A stretch of 64,000 nt of DNA, from the NCBI RefSeq assembly GCF_000247815.1, contig NC_021683.1, positions 5,535,521 to 5,599,520 of the forward strand, in the 5' to 3' direction. The notes below the pieces were generated by a model, which made no database searches, was not told the DNA's origin, and saw only the letters and a list, made by a program, of their open reading frames with translations. A program made the translations under genes and the position numbers. This document shows positions 38,386 through 51,260 of this stretch, piece after piece. Source of the DNA: Ficedula albicollis (lineage: Eukaryota > Chordata > Aves > Passeriformes > Muscicapidae). Each line of letters begins with the position of its first letter. Position 1 is the stretch's first letter.

Positions 38386-40999
38386 TTATACCAATACCCC
38401 AGAACATTTAAGCTTCATAAACTGCTTAACTTGTGTTTTCTTAATACTCTAGTAGTTTAAAGGAACTGAAATATTTTATTATTATTATTATTTAAAATCA
38501 TATTCTCTTCAACTTCTCCACCAAACTTCAGGCAGATGCTTATGAGCAATTTACAGAATAAACCCCTAAAGAAATGTTTATCAGTGGAAACACGGACACA
38601 GTATTTACTATGGCAATGAGGTACCACAGCTCCAACGCCAGATTTAGAATCAAAATGACAATACCTCACCTACCTGGAACACAGGACATGAGGATGCCAA
38701 CTCTGTCATTAATCTTTGGTTATATTTCATCAGAGAAGGGCTGTTGTCTTTGCTTGAGATAATCTAGGGAACTCTAGTAATTATCAAACCAAACCATTAT
38801 ATTGCTTACTCCTAAAAGGGTAGTGACAGGTTTTTATGTAAAATCAATCTCAGGATTAAAAAAAAAAATCATTATGATAACTGATCAAATAACTGATTAT
38901 GTGAAAGTGGTACAGAAAAATTATCCTTTCTGCTCACACTCTTCAGAAGCTCTATAGGAAACATGTGCAGCTTGTGGTCAGATTGTTTAAAATGCCAGAC
39001 TGCCCCCAGGCACACTGGTGGTGCCTTTGTTTGTGTCACTATAGTTGTTAAACAGCTTAGCCTGGAGAGCTAATGAAGATGAGGGTATTGTGAAGTTCAT
39101 TGTGGGAATGATCCACAGTGGTAGTGAAAGGGACAAATCCGGGAGTAGGAAGTAAAAATGCCAATTGCAATTTGTTTTTTATCTTTATTTTCAAAATCAT
39201 CAAAACCTAAGTTACATAGGTGCTTTCATTGCATCCCATGGACCAGTGAATTCAGCAGCCCAGAGCCAGGAGTGCTGTGGTTGCTCAGTGCTTTTTTTTA
39301 AAGAGCAGGATTCTGCTGGGTTGGGTAGAGGATTGAAAGCAGAGGTATCAGCACATCCTCTGGAGCACTGGGAGCCACGTGTGCTGCTTGGGGCAGCAGG
39401 CAACCATCAGAGCACTTTGAGTTAGTTCATTATCATTTTCCTGGCAGGTAGAAATCCAGAATGACTGATGGGAGGAACAGCAGTTCAGAAAGTGGGTATA
39501 GCAGCATCAGTGTTTGTAAAGTGGATTATTTTATCTTTTTCTACTTGAGATATTCTCCTCAGAGCTGCCTCTCAGAAACATGACAGAGTGAAATGTGTGT
39601 GTTCTGCACTAGGGTTTGCTGTATCCCTGTGTGTTCTCATAACTGTGAAACCCATGATGCTGACAGTTACCTCCTGGGCCAGATCCAAAGGTGGCATCGG
39701 TGGTACTGCAAATTACACGTTGGTAGTTGTGTTTAAGGGACTTGAAATCGATGGAAGTTGAGCAGAGACCTATTTTGACACAAACTTCTACCCTGTTATT
39801 AGCAGCTTTTTGCACTTCCTTCCCGCCAGGTTCCCACCACGTAACAGAGAGGTGGCGAGTCCTTCTGGCTTAAGCTGTCCCTGAAGCTGTGATTTACCCA
39901 GCCATGCACCTCCCCTTTGGTGGCATCCCCAGGAACTGGTGTCAGTCCTGGTTCTTCAGCCCTCCCTGAGGGCTCCAGGGATGTTTGCTTCGGCAGGAAG
40001 CTCTCAGGGCAGGAGCACTCCTTGTTAAACTGCAGTGCAGACCCTGCTGGTGCCACAGGGGGTGGGCACAGCACTGTAGAGTCTGTTTGTAATAAAAAAA
40101 AAATAAAATTACTGGATCCATTATGGTGAACACAGAGTAGGAGACTTAAACGTTTGGTTTCTGATGGATGATTGTGTGGATGTGGCAAATGTTAGAATGG
40201 TTGCAGCAATAATGATTCCATGTTGTCCTAGAGGTTGCATTAATTTAATTGGATTTGGGGGCTGAGCTGACCTGCCTCTACACAGTCTTTGGCAGCCAAT
40301 GTGCATTGGAGGTGCACAAGAGAGAGGGGGGTGGGTGTTGTTTTTTTGTTGTTGTTTGTTTGTTTTTTTTACTTCATAGACAATAAATTCTAGATCAAAG
40401 AGAAAACAAGCAATGATATGTGTAATTTTTTAACAGGAACTCTATAAATATTCAATGCTGCTGTTTGGCAACATTAAGAAATCACTGAAAAGTGCAGTCA
40501 TTGCTAAATGTGTTCATTTGAGAGGTTTGCCGCTACAAATGTGAATCTTCAAAGGCCGTGAAACTTAACAATGGCTTTTTGGTATTAGACAGAGAGTTAA
40601 TTATAACATCTATCACACAGGCAAAGTAACTAAAACAAATCCGTATCCCTCCTTAGTTTTCAGCTTGTTGAGTGAATGCTGTCAGAAGGAATTTGCCTCA
40701 AATGTGTGTGCTTGGTGATGTTATCAAAGTGTCTGTCAGGGGGAACATTTAATGCTGTTCAGAGGCCTGAGCAAGCACGTTGGGATTGGCAGAGACAGTG
40801 ACAGAGGTGACCACGGTAGGTCCTGACAGTTTGAATACAGAATTATATAGTGCAGTGACAAAGTGTTCAGTTTATTTAAACTGTGGGACAGGATGTGCAG
40901 GAGACAAAGGGAGAAGCAAAGAAAAGGTTAAGTTACTGAAATTTTAATTGAGCTCTGCGTGACTGTTTTTGAATAATTGGTTGTGTCAAAACGTAATGA
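38386..40999. other. Unannotated DNA with simple repeats
   Basis: No gene is supported. A TTA microsatellite occupies 38476-38493 and a GTT/GTTT-rich tract 40338-40370. A 129-codon minus-strand frame (39799-40188) lies in a GC-richer patch and has no recognisable domain. Confidence 0.55.
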
Positions 41000-41060
41000 T
41001 CACTGGCCTGGGAAGCTGCAGCCTTTCACCCTCAGGTCACTGGCTCAAATCTGGGCTGTG
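41000..41060 (+). mobile_element. Possible tRNA-derived SINE remnant
   Basis: GGCTCAAATCTGGGC near 41041-41055 resembles a tRNA B box (GGTTCAAATCC type), preceded by CTGCAGCCTTTCACC and CTCAGGTCACT as in several ancient amniote SINEs. No full tRNA cloverleaf can be drawn, so this is not a tRNA gene. The family is not identified. Confidence 0.25.
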
Positions 41061-43629
41061 CTGGTTGTAATGACTGATGTTCAATACCAGCTAATGTGAA
41101 ATGAATTGCTGATCTCTGCCCAGCTTCTACTGGATAAGGATCTGCATCACCACCAGTGTGTGCTGGGAGCCCTGGCAAAGGCAGCATCCAGAGTTAATCT
41201 CCTTCTTTTTATGTGAGTTCCCTGCTGGGAACTGGTTCTTTGCTGTGTGAGACCTTTCACTATTGCAACTGTACTTTTATTGATGCAGTGAAAAGATGAG
41301 AACTTTGCTGTTCAATGTTTCCTGCCTGTGACTTTTGTGTGTGTTTGGTGAAACCTTAGCAATCCTTCACTAATTTTAAGGAGTCCTTCACAGCACTCCA
41401 GGACTGCTGGCAACCAGGGCAGCAGGATTAATCACCAAGGATTGTTCTCTGAGGTCTGGACACAATCACTTCACCCCATATTTAGGAATGTGCTTGAGTT
41501 TTTATCTTCCAGGGCAAGGAAATAAAAATAATAACCGTTGCACAGACAACATTAACCCACACTATCAGTCCCCAGCTGTGTCATGAGCCATTTTTTCTGC
41601 TGCTGGAGTGTGAGATACATTGCTGGAAGTTTCCTGGAACGCATTGAATGTTTTTGAGTACACCTGTCTGTGCATAGGTCTGTCCCAGTGCTGGTTTTCC
41701 CAAAAACATGCCATACTGCAGGCACTGGGATCTTGGAAGAGGGGTTTTCTAGGGTGGCTCAGTAGATCAAAGCAATCCAGCAGTTGCTGTTTTACCTTCT
41801 GAAGTGTAGGATCCTTGGAACAGCTGCCAGATGAAAAGTTTATTTGTGTGTCCCAGAATAAGTTGTAGAAAGTTCCTCTAGGCTGCCTGAGTATTTTCTA
41901 TGAATACAAGACAGCCTTTTAATAGTCCTAAAATAACTTGATTTTGTTGGCACCATTGAAAAGTTCCAAATCTTCTGGACAAGCAATGCAGATGAGAAAA
42001 ATTCATAAACTTTAGAGTTGATGTTGATTGTTTCCAAAGAAACCAGCACAGCTTTAGCAGCATAAAGCCAATCCAGGTTTGCATACCCAGGGAGAAAGAA
42101 ATGCCTTTCCTGTTATAGTTTTGCTATTGATTTAAAAGTGGAAAAGGTTTCTCCACTGACTCAGCAGGCCTGGAGAGGAATCAGTCTCAGTTCCATGGCT
42201 TCATGAAATCTCTTTTCTTATTACCTGGGTTGTTTGGTGGTGAGTCACTTTATACTCTTCAGTGGGAGCTGAGGAGGGTGTAAGAATTCATGCTCTCCAA
42301 TTTCCTATTCCACTGTGCTACCCAAACAGCTGGATCTTCCCTCAGACCCTCGTGGGAGAGGGGAAGGTTATGAACCAAGCTGTTCACTGGGTTGTGGGCC
42401 CTCTCCAGACACATTCCAGCTGAGAGTGCTGGCATTTGAATGAGAGAAGGTCTTGACATCTTAATTCTGGACTAGCAGGTATCACTCCCCATGCAAATAT
42501 AATTTCTTAGAACGTGAGCAAGTAACATATGTCCAGCCCCTGCATTGCAGAAGCCCCAGGGAATGGGCAACTGAAGTCCAAAAGCCAAACATATTTCCTG
42601 ATTAATTGGGCCCTTGAGGCTTTTGGGTGACATTAAAGAATCTGCCAGTCATTTTTCCCCCCTCTCACCTCTTCTTTTAGATAGTAAGTAATAAAATAAC
42701 ATAAAATCTGATTTCAAGCCCTCATTGCAATGAGTCGTTTCATTGCAGATGCTTTGTACCTTCTGAGAGACCTCACCCTGTAAGGGGCAGGGTGCATATC
42801 TTGGATGCCTGCTTCAACTACAGAAAGAAAGAATACAAGCTCAGCTGCTTCTCCTCCAGCCAGGGGTACTGGCTTGGACAGTACCTACCATGCTGTGAAG
42901 CTGATGGAATGAGAAGTTGCTTTTGGGATAAAAGTTTGGAATTAGTAAGGCAGCCAGTTTCTAAAGACAGAAAATGTCTGCAGATTTAAGAGTTCAGTGC
43001 ATTATTAAAAGCATGTGATTCTAACTCTCTGTGGCTCATTTTGGGGAGAACAGCCTTGAGATACTCAGAGGCCATGGAGATCACTGGAGAAGACATTTTA
43101 TCTCCTTTACACATCAGGAAGGTATCTTCCACTCAAGTTGGTGAGAAAGAAGTGGCCTCATTTCCAAGAATACGAGCAGCACCCTGTTTTATCTTTTTCT
43201 GACATAATAGATAATTTTTCCTGTGTAGCCTGGCCTAGGAGTGGTAACTGTCTAAGCAACAATTCAAAATTTTTGAAGAGTTCCATATTTTAATTTATGT
43301 TTTCACTAGTAAGAGTGGCCTGATTGATCAGGACCATTGTGTGAAGAATTGTGCCACCTCCAGCACAACTTCCCCAGAGAAATTGCCTGTGTGGGTTCAG
43401 CTGACCATTAGGATTCAGGTACCAACTGCTTGGCCTTTCCCCAGCCAGGATGAGAAAGAAAATCCTAGCTAAGTACCAGCAAGAACCATGGATTTTTTTT
43501 TTTTTTTCTGTTGCCTTTGCCATGGAACGCAGCATGTTTTTATATGGTGTGTGTAAGGGGGAGTTCCCTGAGGAGGGATAACACCAGCATGCACAAAGTG
43601 ACAACCTCTTGGTACCCTTGTAAAATTCC
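41061..43629. other. Unannotated unique DNA
   Basis: No supported gene. A poly-T run of 15 lies at 43493-43507. Open frames are all near or below 110 codons and unassigned. Confidence 0.55.
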
Positions 43630-44780
43630 ACCCCGTTAAAGGGAACTGGAGAGGAGATATATGGCTATTAAAGTAAAACATAACTGCCTGTCAGGGAAAA
43701 GCAGTGACAACACGCACCGAAAGCTCCTCCATCTAATGCCTGTCAGCAGGAGAGGGGAGTTTTTAACATTGTTCATATTCCTCAACAAACAGGCTGGAAT
43801 TGGCAGAGACAAGGATGGGGTTGACACGGGCAGGTTGTGTCAGCTGGAATCCGGAGGTGAGCTGTGTGTATCCCAAACCCGGTCCTGACAGCTGCATCCC
43901 CACATAGCCGTGCTCGGGAATCGGAACCGCAGGAGGGCAGGGCAGGGACCAGCCTCCTCCCAAAGAGGCAGCATCCATGAGTAGGGAAAGGAAGGGGGCA
44001 GGGAGGGAGAAGGAACAACAAAAAAACAATGCCTATTATGTTTCATGTCAGTGTTGCTGTCATTAGGTAGTCGGAAAGATTTCAAACAGATAAACTCCCC
44101 TTTGGTATGGCAGACTGCCTTGGCAGCCAATTTTAGGCCTTGATTTGATTGATAAACTCTTTGTGACAAGGAAGGATAAAAGAGGCCCCTAGTTTGGTAC
44201 ATATAAATAGGAAATTAGCTGGCAAAGTTGTCAAAGATAATTAACTCTCTGATTCTGTGTGTCTATTCAGGTTGACATACTGAAATTATTTAGAAATGCA
44301 CATGTCAACGCTCTGACAGAATTTGGTGCTGATCAGATAAACAGTTTTTGAGATGCCTGATTGTAAAATGATGTAAGAGCTTAGCTGGTGGTTTTATCAT
44401 TATGCATTCTCTTAGCAGCAGCAGGTATCAAACGGCAACACCATCCTTTAATGTGCGGGATTCAGAGATCGGGAGACAAAGTTAAGCGCTACTTCACAGC
44501 ACTCAGCTCACTTGTTTTGTTCCTTGCCCCTAGGTTAAACAAAATACTAATAATGTGCAAAATTCCTGGGTGTTCATCTGCTCCTCATCCTTTCCCCAGG
44601 CACAATTGGTAGTAACAAAGATAAGGGTCTATGAGATAAGAGGTCTGAAAGCCGCGGCGTTTTGTTACTCCTTCAGAGGAGATAAACTACTCGCTGCTAT
44701 AATCCCAAACTCAAAGATTGACAAGGTTAGGAAAGTGCAACAGGAAAAAGCCAGTGACTGAACGTCTTTATAGTGGCTCC
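43630..44780. promoter_or_regulatory. CpG-retaining possible regulatory cluster
   Basis: This kilobase keeps many isolated CpGs (CACGCACCGAAAG, AATCCGGAGG, GCCGTGCTCGGGAATCGGAACCGC, TAGTCGGAAAG, AAAGCCGCGGCG) in a window that is otherwise CpG-poor. It also has GATAA sites, TTGATTTGATTGATAAAC and CTTTGTGAC, which is TCF/LEF-like. Together these suggest one or more constrained elements, although individual sites prove nothing. Several short frames overlap on both strands with no family recognised. Confidence 0.3.
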
Positions 44781-46875
44781 TATTAAAGCAATGACAGAGA
44801 ACAACAAATATATTTAGCATTGCACAGTCAGCGTCTCAGCCACTGTCCCTTGTTTACAGATGTCTGCAGTGGCTGGTGCAGCTCTGTGTGTGGAGTGCAC
44901 CTTCGGAATGGGATTGAATTTCCATCAATGTCCTTGCAAAAGTTAAACTTGATGGGTATATGTGCGGTACAGCAGATGTGAAAGCACCATAGTCCTCCAG
45001 AGCAGCTTGACTTTGATAATTTGGAGATTTGCTCCATCTGAAAGTGTTTTTCAGCCTCTAAAGCCAGCTGCTCCTTGGCAGTGGGAAGGTATAGGCACCA
45101 ACATCTGTCTTGAACATGGTATCAATGGAACACTACTGGCCTTAGCTTTCCTTAAACCACCTGGTGCTTTGTGTTTCTGTACAGACTGTACAGAAAGCAG
45201 CACTGCCCCGGTTCTGAGTGAATGCTGTGGCAGCATCGAGTCAACTCCCAAGTATCCCAACTCATCAAGTCTACTCCCAGCTGGCTGGGATTTTTGAGCC
45301 TCTGGAGTCTAAACTCACATTGGACACTGTCTATCAAGCCTTACAGCTTTCTGTCACGCCTTGAAAGCTGGCAATCAGTCCAGCTTTTCACCCTGGGACC
45401 CAGCCCCTGGACAGGCAGCTTTGCTTGAATGCTCACCTTTCCAGAGTCCTGCCCAATGGGGGTTAACTACAGAAGGCAATGGAAAGAAAATGAATACAGA
45501 ATAGATTGGCCATTGTATTTATTTGCAGAGTCTCTGCCGGGTGTGTCAGCAGTGCAAACAGCTGCCTGTAACCTGCTGGAGCTGCTGCTGCTCTCTGAAG
45601 TACGGACTGCTGTCTCCTGTCCTTTTTGTGCCTTTCCTACCATGGCTTTCAAGGCAATGTGAGCATGTGAAATGTCTCTGGCACACAGAGGCCAAAATCT
45701 GGCACAATCGAATCATGATCCTGTGCCTCTCCATCAAATCTGCCTTATTATACTCAAGTCCTGGCTTTGATCCTGCTGCTGATAAGGAACTCCATGATCT
45801 TGCAAAGACCTACCTCAAAAACCTACCATGTATTTAACCTCTCACAGGATTCACAAAGGGTAGGAACAGGTTCTCTGCAAGTCACTACTGATGAATGTGC
45901 TACTGTCCTCAGTGTCAAAATGATAATGGCACATGCATTATTCTTCCTGAGAGCCCTGCAGTTCCTTTTTATCATATTTTGCACTCATTTGTACAATGAA
46001 CAATGTCTTGCCTCCCATCACTTACATACCAAGAAGCTTTTTGTCTGTTTATAAATAGGGTCTCACTTGACATAACAAAATTCATGATGTTATTTCCTCA
46101 TCCATAAGCATTTCTGTAGTGCTCATTTCTACATTTACATTCTGCAACTATCTTGTGCAAGTAGGCACCCCAGGGGCCAGAAATTTGGCTTTAGCAGTAA
46201 GATCTTATTTTTCTCTTTTGCTATTCACCTTAACATGAGATTTTAAGAATTATGGAGGTCTGTGGTGATTAATAAGGAAATGGATGCAGGTACCTATTGA
46301 AAGCACAGGGACAGGCAAGTCCTTTTTAAAAGATATCCTAAATACTGATGCCTTTGCTTTATTATGTTCATCATGTCTAATTCAGCTCTCCCAGCACATG
46401 GCAGTGGGGGGCTGTTCATAAAGGAACTCATATTCTCATGTATAATGCAGCATTATCTAACCTTCCATATAGATCACTGGTTTAGGATGAATTATCTCAG
46501 AGCTGTGTGCCCCTGTGTTGTGTGGTATCTATCTTACAATAGGTTTGTAACTTATCACAATTGAAACCAAAGGAATAAACTGGAAGGAAATGCACTTTTC
46601 TCTTGAGTGGCTCTTGTTAGAGCTTAGTTGAAATGTAGCATCTTACAGAGACTCCGTTTATACACAATTTGATGATGAAGGCTTTGCTGCAGGCAACCTG
46701 GGAACATGAAATAGGGCTTTAATCATAACACTTCCACTTTTCTCCATTGGGAGCTGTAGGTGTGCAGTGCCTCGGAATAGAAACCTGCTTTTATTTTGAT
46801 GCCCAATATGGATTTATGTGCCTGAGCTTAGGTATGCAGATTTGGAAACAATGTCCCTGTAAACCAGAGCTACCC
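44781..46875. other. Unannotated unique DNA
   Basis: No supported gene. Frames of 111 codons (44962-45297), 104 codons (45523-45837) and 95 codons (45767-46054) overlap in a stop-poor patch and carry no recognisable domain. No transposon is recognised. Confidence 0.55.
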
Positions 46876-47023
46876 AAAAGACAAAGGTCTCACAGAAGGA
46901 CATGGGGCTGTGGGTCTGTGACAAGCTGACCATGAGCCAGCTCTGTGACAAAAGACAAAGGTCTCACAGAAGGACATGGGACTGTGGGTCTGTGACAAGC
47001 TGACCACGAGCCAGCTCTGTGGC
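46876..47023. repeat. 74-bp tandem duplication at the 5' edge of a CR1 fragment
   Basis: The unit starting AAAAGACAAAGGTCTC at 46876 recurs at 46950 with two substitutions (GGGGCTG/GGGACTG and CCATGAG/CCACGAG). Both copies contain CR1 sequence, so the duplication happened after CR1 inserted. Confidence 0.95.
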
Positions 47024-47590
47024 TCTGCAGCAAAAGGCCAACAGCATCCTGGGCTGCATGAGGAGGAGCATGGCCACCAGGCTGAGAAGGGATTCTTGCC
47101 CTCTGCTCTGTGCTGGTGAGACATCCAGGATCTGTGTCCAGACCTGGGCTCCCAGTGCAGGAAAGGGCTGGTGGTACTGCAGCCAGTCCAGTGAAGGGCT
47201 GCAGAGATTATTAAGAGGCAGAAGAATCTGACACATGGGGAGAGGCAAAGAGAGCTGAGGCTGTCCAAACTGCAGAAAAGAAGGCTGAAGGGATATTTGC
47301 CAGCTTGCATCAATATCAGATGGTGGAGAGAAAGGAGGGAGAGCCATTCTTCTCAATGCTGCACAAGTTGAAATACAGGAAATGCAGTTTAAATATGAGG
47401 TGGTTTTTCCAATATGAGGGTGATCAAAAACTGCGACGAGTTACCCCAGGGTGTGCATGGAGTCTCCATCATTGGAGGGTCTCAGAACACCACTGGACCC
47501 CTCCCAGAGCAACCTGCTATAGCTGACCCTGCTTGAACAGAGGGGTTGGGCTGGACTATCTCCAAAGGTCCTTTCCCTCCCCAGCTTGTA
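46885..47590 (+). mobile_element. CR1 LINE, 5'-truncated, end of ORF2 and 3' region
   Basis: The sequence follows the distal part of an avian CR1 element: ACAAGCTGACCATGAGCCAG, then AAGGCCAACAGCATCCTGG (shown as near matches), a region corresponding to TCCAGACCTGGGCTCCC, then GAGCAACCTGCTATAGCTGAC and GGGTTGGGCTGGACTATCTC at the 3' end. Translation near 47019-47080 gives QQKANSILGCMRRSM, like the C-terminal region of the CR1 reverse transcriptase protein. Frames are broken after that, so it cannot move. 5' truncation is typical for CR1. Confidence 0.88.
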
Positions 47591-49089
47591 TATGGAATTG
47601 TCTTTTCCACAAAACCTGGACTTTCCTCTAAGGAGCAGAACATAGGTGGTTGTGTCCCAGAGCGGGAGTAACTTCCTCATAACTTGTTGGCAGATGCTTG
47701 ACACATCTGTTTGCTTTAGACTTCCACTGAAAAGACATTTCTGTTCCTGCATCACATGTGTCAAATTCAGCTTCTGGGGAAATGTACAGATGTTCGCACA
47801 CAGAGAAGAAAATAACATGCCACGGGAGTATGTCATGGTTGTTGATATATCTTACACTGTATTAATGAGGGAAATATGTTTCCTTTAATTAAAACATTTC
47901 GCCTGGGCTTCAGATATGTTGCGATTTTAACAGGCTTTTACTTGTGTGTGGTTAATAAACACGTGGGGTGTGTGTGAGCACAGTGATGCTCACATGCTGC
48001 TCTTTCCATCTAGCTCTAAGGATGGGCCCAGTGCTGATGGCAAGGTTGTTCTGGGGATTTTTTTAGGAAACTGCATGCCAATACTTCTGTTGCCTTTCAT
48101 CTGCTACTTCTTTGTGTGATTTTGCTCAGGAAAATAGTTAGAGTACTTATGGAACAGTCTGAGACTTCTTAGGAGTTAAAAGTGGCAGATATCTGAAGGA
48201 CAGGGAAAGTGCTGTGTGTGCCACAAGGGATGGGGAAGCCTTGGGTGTTTGGTGAAATAAATAGGGTGAGAAAGGGGTCTCTCACTCATCTTCAATTCAT
48301 CGCTCTTGTGGAGCTTAAAAAGCAGTAGCTATTCTGTTTTATTTCCATATGTTGGCCATATGATCGTGCCGTCTGTGCATATTCTTTTTCCATTTCCCTG
48401 CACTTGATTTCTAGACAGAATTATGTATATTTTGAAGGTGCAGTAAATTTTGCTGTTAGGAGCTTGAATCTTTTCTAACAAAGTATATAATTTTTTTTTC
48501 GTATTTCCAGACCTGACTTCCTCTCCTGTACTGACAAATTTTTCTATCAAATAGGACAAAATGTGTGGCCTTGAATGCTATGAGCGGGCAGTCTGTGATT
48601 GTTCTGCTTCTGCAGTCACAGTGTCATTTGGGGATTTTGCAGCCTCCTGATCTGCATATGGGGCCAAAAGAGTTCCAGCTGTGAATAATTCAGTCTCCTG
48701 CCAGTATTAGTGAGGTGCCTGCTACCTAGAAAACTCAGGGTGCCCTTGTGATATCTGACTTTCATCTGTGCCAGAAGCCTTATACAAGGGTATTATAGGT
48801 AAATCCTGTTCTCCCAAAAAGACAAATATTTAGGCTTTTCAGGTGACACACTTTAGTAACTGTTGGCATATATATTTTCCTAAAAATCTGGACTTTTGTT
48901 ACACAGAGGGAACAAAAATATCTCAGAGTTCAGGGCCCACATCTGCTCCACAGCTGCAACAAACATCAACTTTATCACCAGCTTTCGTGATACAGGGCAA
49001 ATATTGTCTTCCTAAGCAATTAATGAAAGGTCTTGGTATTATCTCAGCAGGAATTTAGGAATGGAAAAGGGGAACAACTATGGAAATTT
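47591..49089. other. Unannotated unique DNA
   Basis: No gene is supported between the two CR1 fragments. A minus-strand frame of 131 codons (47441-47836) starts outside and runs into the CR1 tail and is an artefact of that overlap. Confidence 0.55.
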
Positions 49090-49350
49090 TTTTACAGAGA
49101 AAGGAAAAAATGAGCCTAAGTAGCAAAAATAAGAATATAAAATAGATTTTCCAAAGTTCTTTTGGAAAACAGAATTGCAAAATCAGTGGATAAAAAGGCA
49201 ATTTGCTGGATTTACTGATGATTTTAGTAATGCATTTGATGTGGTTTCTTATGGCATTCTTTCTTGCAAAACAAGTTTACACATTGGTTAGGGTATAAAC
49301 ATTGTGTTGCAAGGACTGCAAACTGGTTGAAGGATAATTATTAACAGCAA
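49090..49350 (+). mobile_element. Old CR1 fragment covering reverse-transcriptase motif A
   Basis: From 49220 the plus strand reads GATTTTAGTAATGCATTTG, which translates to DFSNAFDVVSYGIL. This closely matches the DFSKAFDTVSHxIL signature around the first catalytic aspartate block of LINE reverse transcriptases of the CR1 group. Flanking bases (GTGGATAAAAAGGCAATTTG and TGCAAACTGGTTGAAGG) also follow CR1. Stops soon interrupt the frame. It is a separate, older insertion from the 3' fragment at 46.9-47.6 kb. Confidence 0.75.
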
Positions 49351-51062
49351 CGTGTGGTGTTTTGGGGAGGTGTTTAGCAGAGATTGGCACCAAGATGGGA
49401 TTTACATTATTCTTAGTTACTGGTAATGGCTCAAAAGCAGGGTGTGCTAACAGTCTCTTTAGATGGCAGTCACTTGGGGGATGGAGAGGACAGTGGAACT
49501 GGCCAGGTGTGTCCAAACAGAGCTACAGAGGACAGGCACATGGACAGCAAACAATCCCCTGCTGTGCAGTATGGAAAATGAGAAGCCAATACAAAAAACC
49601 TCATTGTGAGGGAGAAATTGAGAAGAACATTTGGCTGATGTGATAAATGACAGAAAATGAAATGAAAATTTGTGGTGCAATGACATGGCAGTGAGAACGT
49701 CCCAAATAGGATGGGCAGGAGGCAGGAGATTTTGATGAGAATGATAACCTCTCTCAAGACTGGGAGCCTCAGATGAGGCTGAGTGAGAATTCAAAGAAAA
49801 TCTCCAAGTTTATGTGTCCATGTGAGGATGTGTTTATGTGCACCCAAGTGACAGTGGCTCAGTTTCTGAGAACTGCTGAAACTGAGGGCACGAGGATACG
49901 ACTGTGAGTAGGAATGTGAGAGGCATAAACACCATGGTGTTAGAAAAAAACAATGCAGGGTTTTATTGAGGGATTGCTAAGAATAATACCAATGAAACTA
50001 TCAACTGGAAAACTGAAGTGGGATATTAATGAAAACATCCTGAATGAATGAGCTCATTTAGGCTGGAACATTCTCCTTTGGGTCTTTTAAACTCAGTTTG
50101 GGGACCACACTCAGCGAGTGCTGTGGGGATGCAGTTCTGCCTTGGTCCTGGAGGGTGTAGGTGAGTTGAGCTGGTTTTTAGATCATAGGAGCTTCTCAAA
50201 TCTGCAGGATACTGTATTTCCTGGGTTTTATTGTTGGAGGTTTTCCACAAGCAAACCTCACATCAACCACAAGTGAGAAGTCAAAAGTCAGGTCACCTGG
50301 GTTTCGTGCTCATGGACATTTGAGCATCTCCACCTTCCGGGGTTTGTGCCGTGGGTGAGTGGTACAAAGTGTGCAGGGCAGTGTGGCCCTTGTGCACATG
50401 GCTCTGCACACCCAGAGGTCTCCACCATCGCTGTGTGTAGGAGCCTCAGTGTGTGCAGACAAAGCTGAGGGGGTGTGGACAGACAGATTAATGTGAATTT
50501 GTGCGGTTCGTTGGTTGTGCAGAGCCTGAACAATCAAATCCCTTCAGTTCACTCCACTAACTGGATTGCTTATGACAAAATCACAGCTTTTTCTCCAACC
50601 CTTTTTAATCTCCATTTTGAAAAAAATTGGAAATGACATGGTAAAGTAAGACCAATTAACATTAACAATTGCAGTTTATTTGCTTCCACTGTTTTACAGC
50701 ATGCAGTCTGGTAGAGCAACATGCATTGCTGTTTTGGAGACATCAAAATAAATAAGTAAATAAATACATAACCCTGTGGGCTTACAGATTGAGTCAAAGA
50801 GCAGGAGATTATTCCTGGCACTCAGAAAAAAATTGTTGCCTTTGAAAACACCAGACATTGACAGTTTTGCATCAGGACAAAATTAGGATGAGGTGGAATC
50901 TCTCCATTCACATTGTGCCAATTCAGCAGATGTTTCAGGCAATTCTGGAAGGTAAAAACAAATGAATAGAGACTAGAAACCAAAACCAGCCCCAGATCCC
51001 TTGAGACAAAGGTTACTATTCCTCCCCCGACCAACTCTCTTTCACATGCATTGAGATAGGGT
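49351..51062. other. Unannotated DNA, perhaps partly decayed CR1
   Basis: The first few hundred bases may continue the CR1 element beyond motif A but I cannot follow the match. The rest shows no gene. An AAAT-type microsatellite lies at 50747-50768. Confidence 0.5.
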
Positions 51063-51260
51063 TATCTAAGCATTTATATCTCTATTTTAGTGCTGCGTAG
51101 CACTTTTGTAAAGAAGAGATGCCAAAGCTTATAACAAAGAGGGTATGTGTCATTATCTCAATTTTACAGGTAAGGAAACAGAAGCACACAAAGGTGCTAA
51201 GACTTGCTGGCAAAGCACTCAGCAAACCACAGCAGAGCCAAGCACCTGACAGATGATCCT
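51063..51260 (-). mobile_element. MIR-like ancient SINE fragment
   Basis: The plus strand reads CATTATCTCAATTTTACAGG, TAAGGAAACAGAAGCACAC, then AGCAGAGCCAAGCACCTGAC, following the reverse complement of MIR (TTATCCCCATTTTACAG, GAGGAAACTGAGGCACA, GGCAGAGCC). The alignment is collinear over roughly 100 bases, making this the best of the MIR-like fragments here. Confidence 0.65.

Noticed and set aside
41000..41060. tRNA gene
   Set aside because: A B-box-like motif is present but no acceptor stem, D arm or anticodon arm can be folded around it.
47019..47231. 70-codon frame as a host gene
   Set aside because: It encodes the C-terminal remnant of CR1 ORF2, not a host protein.
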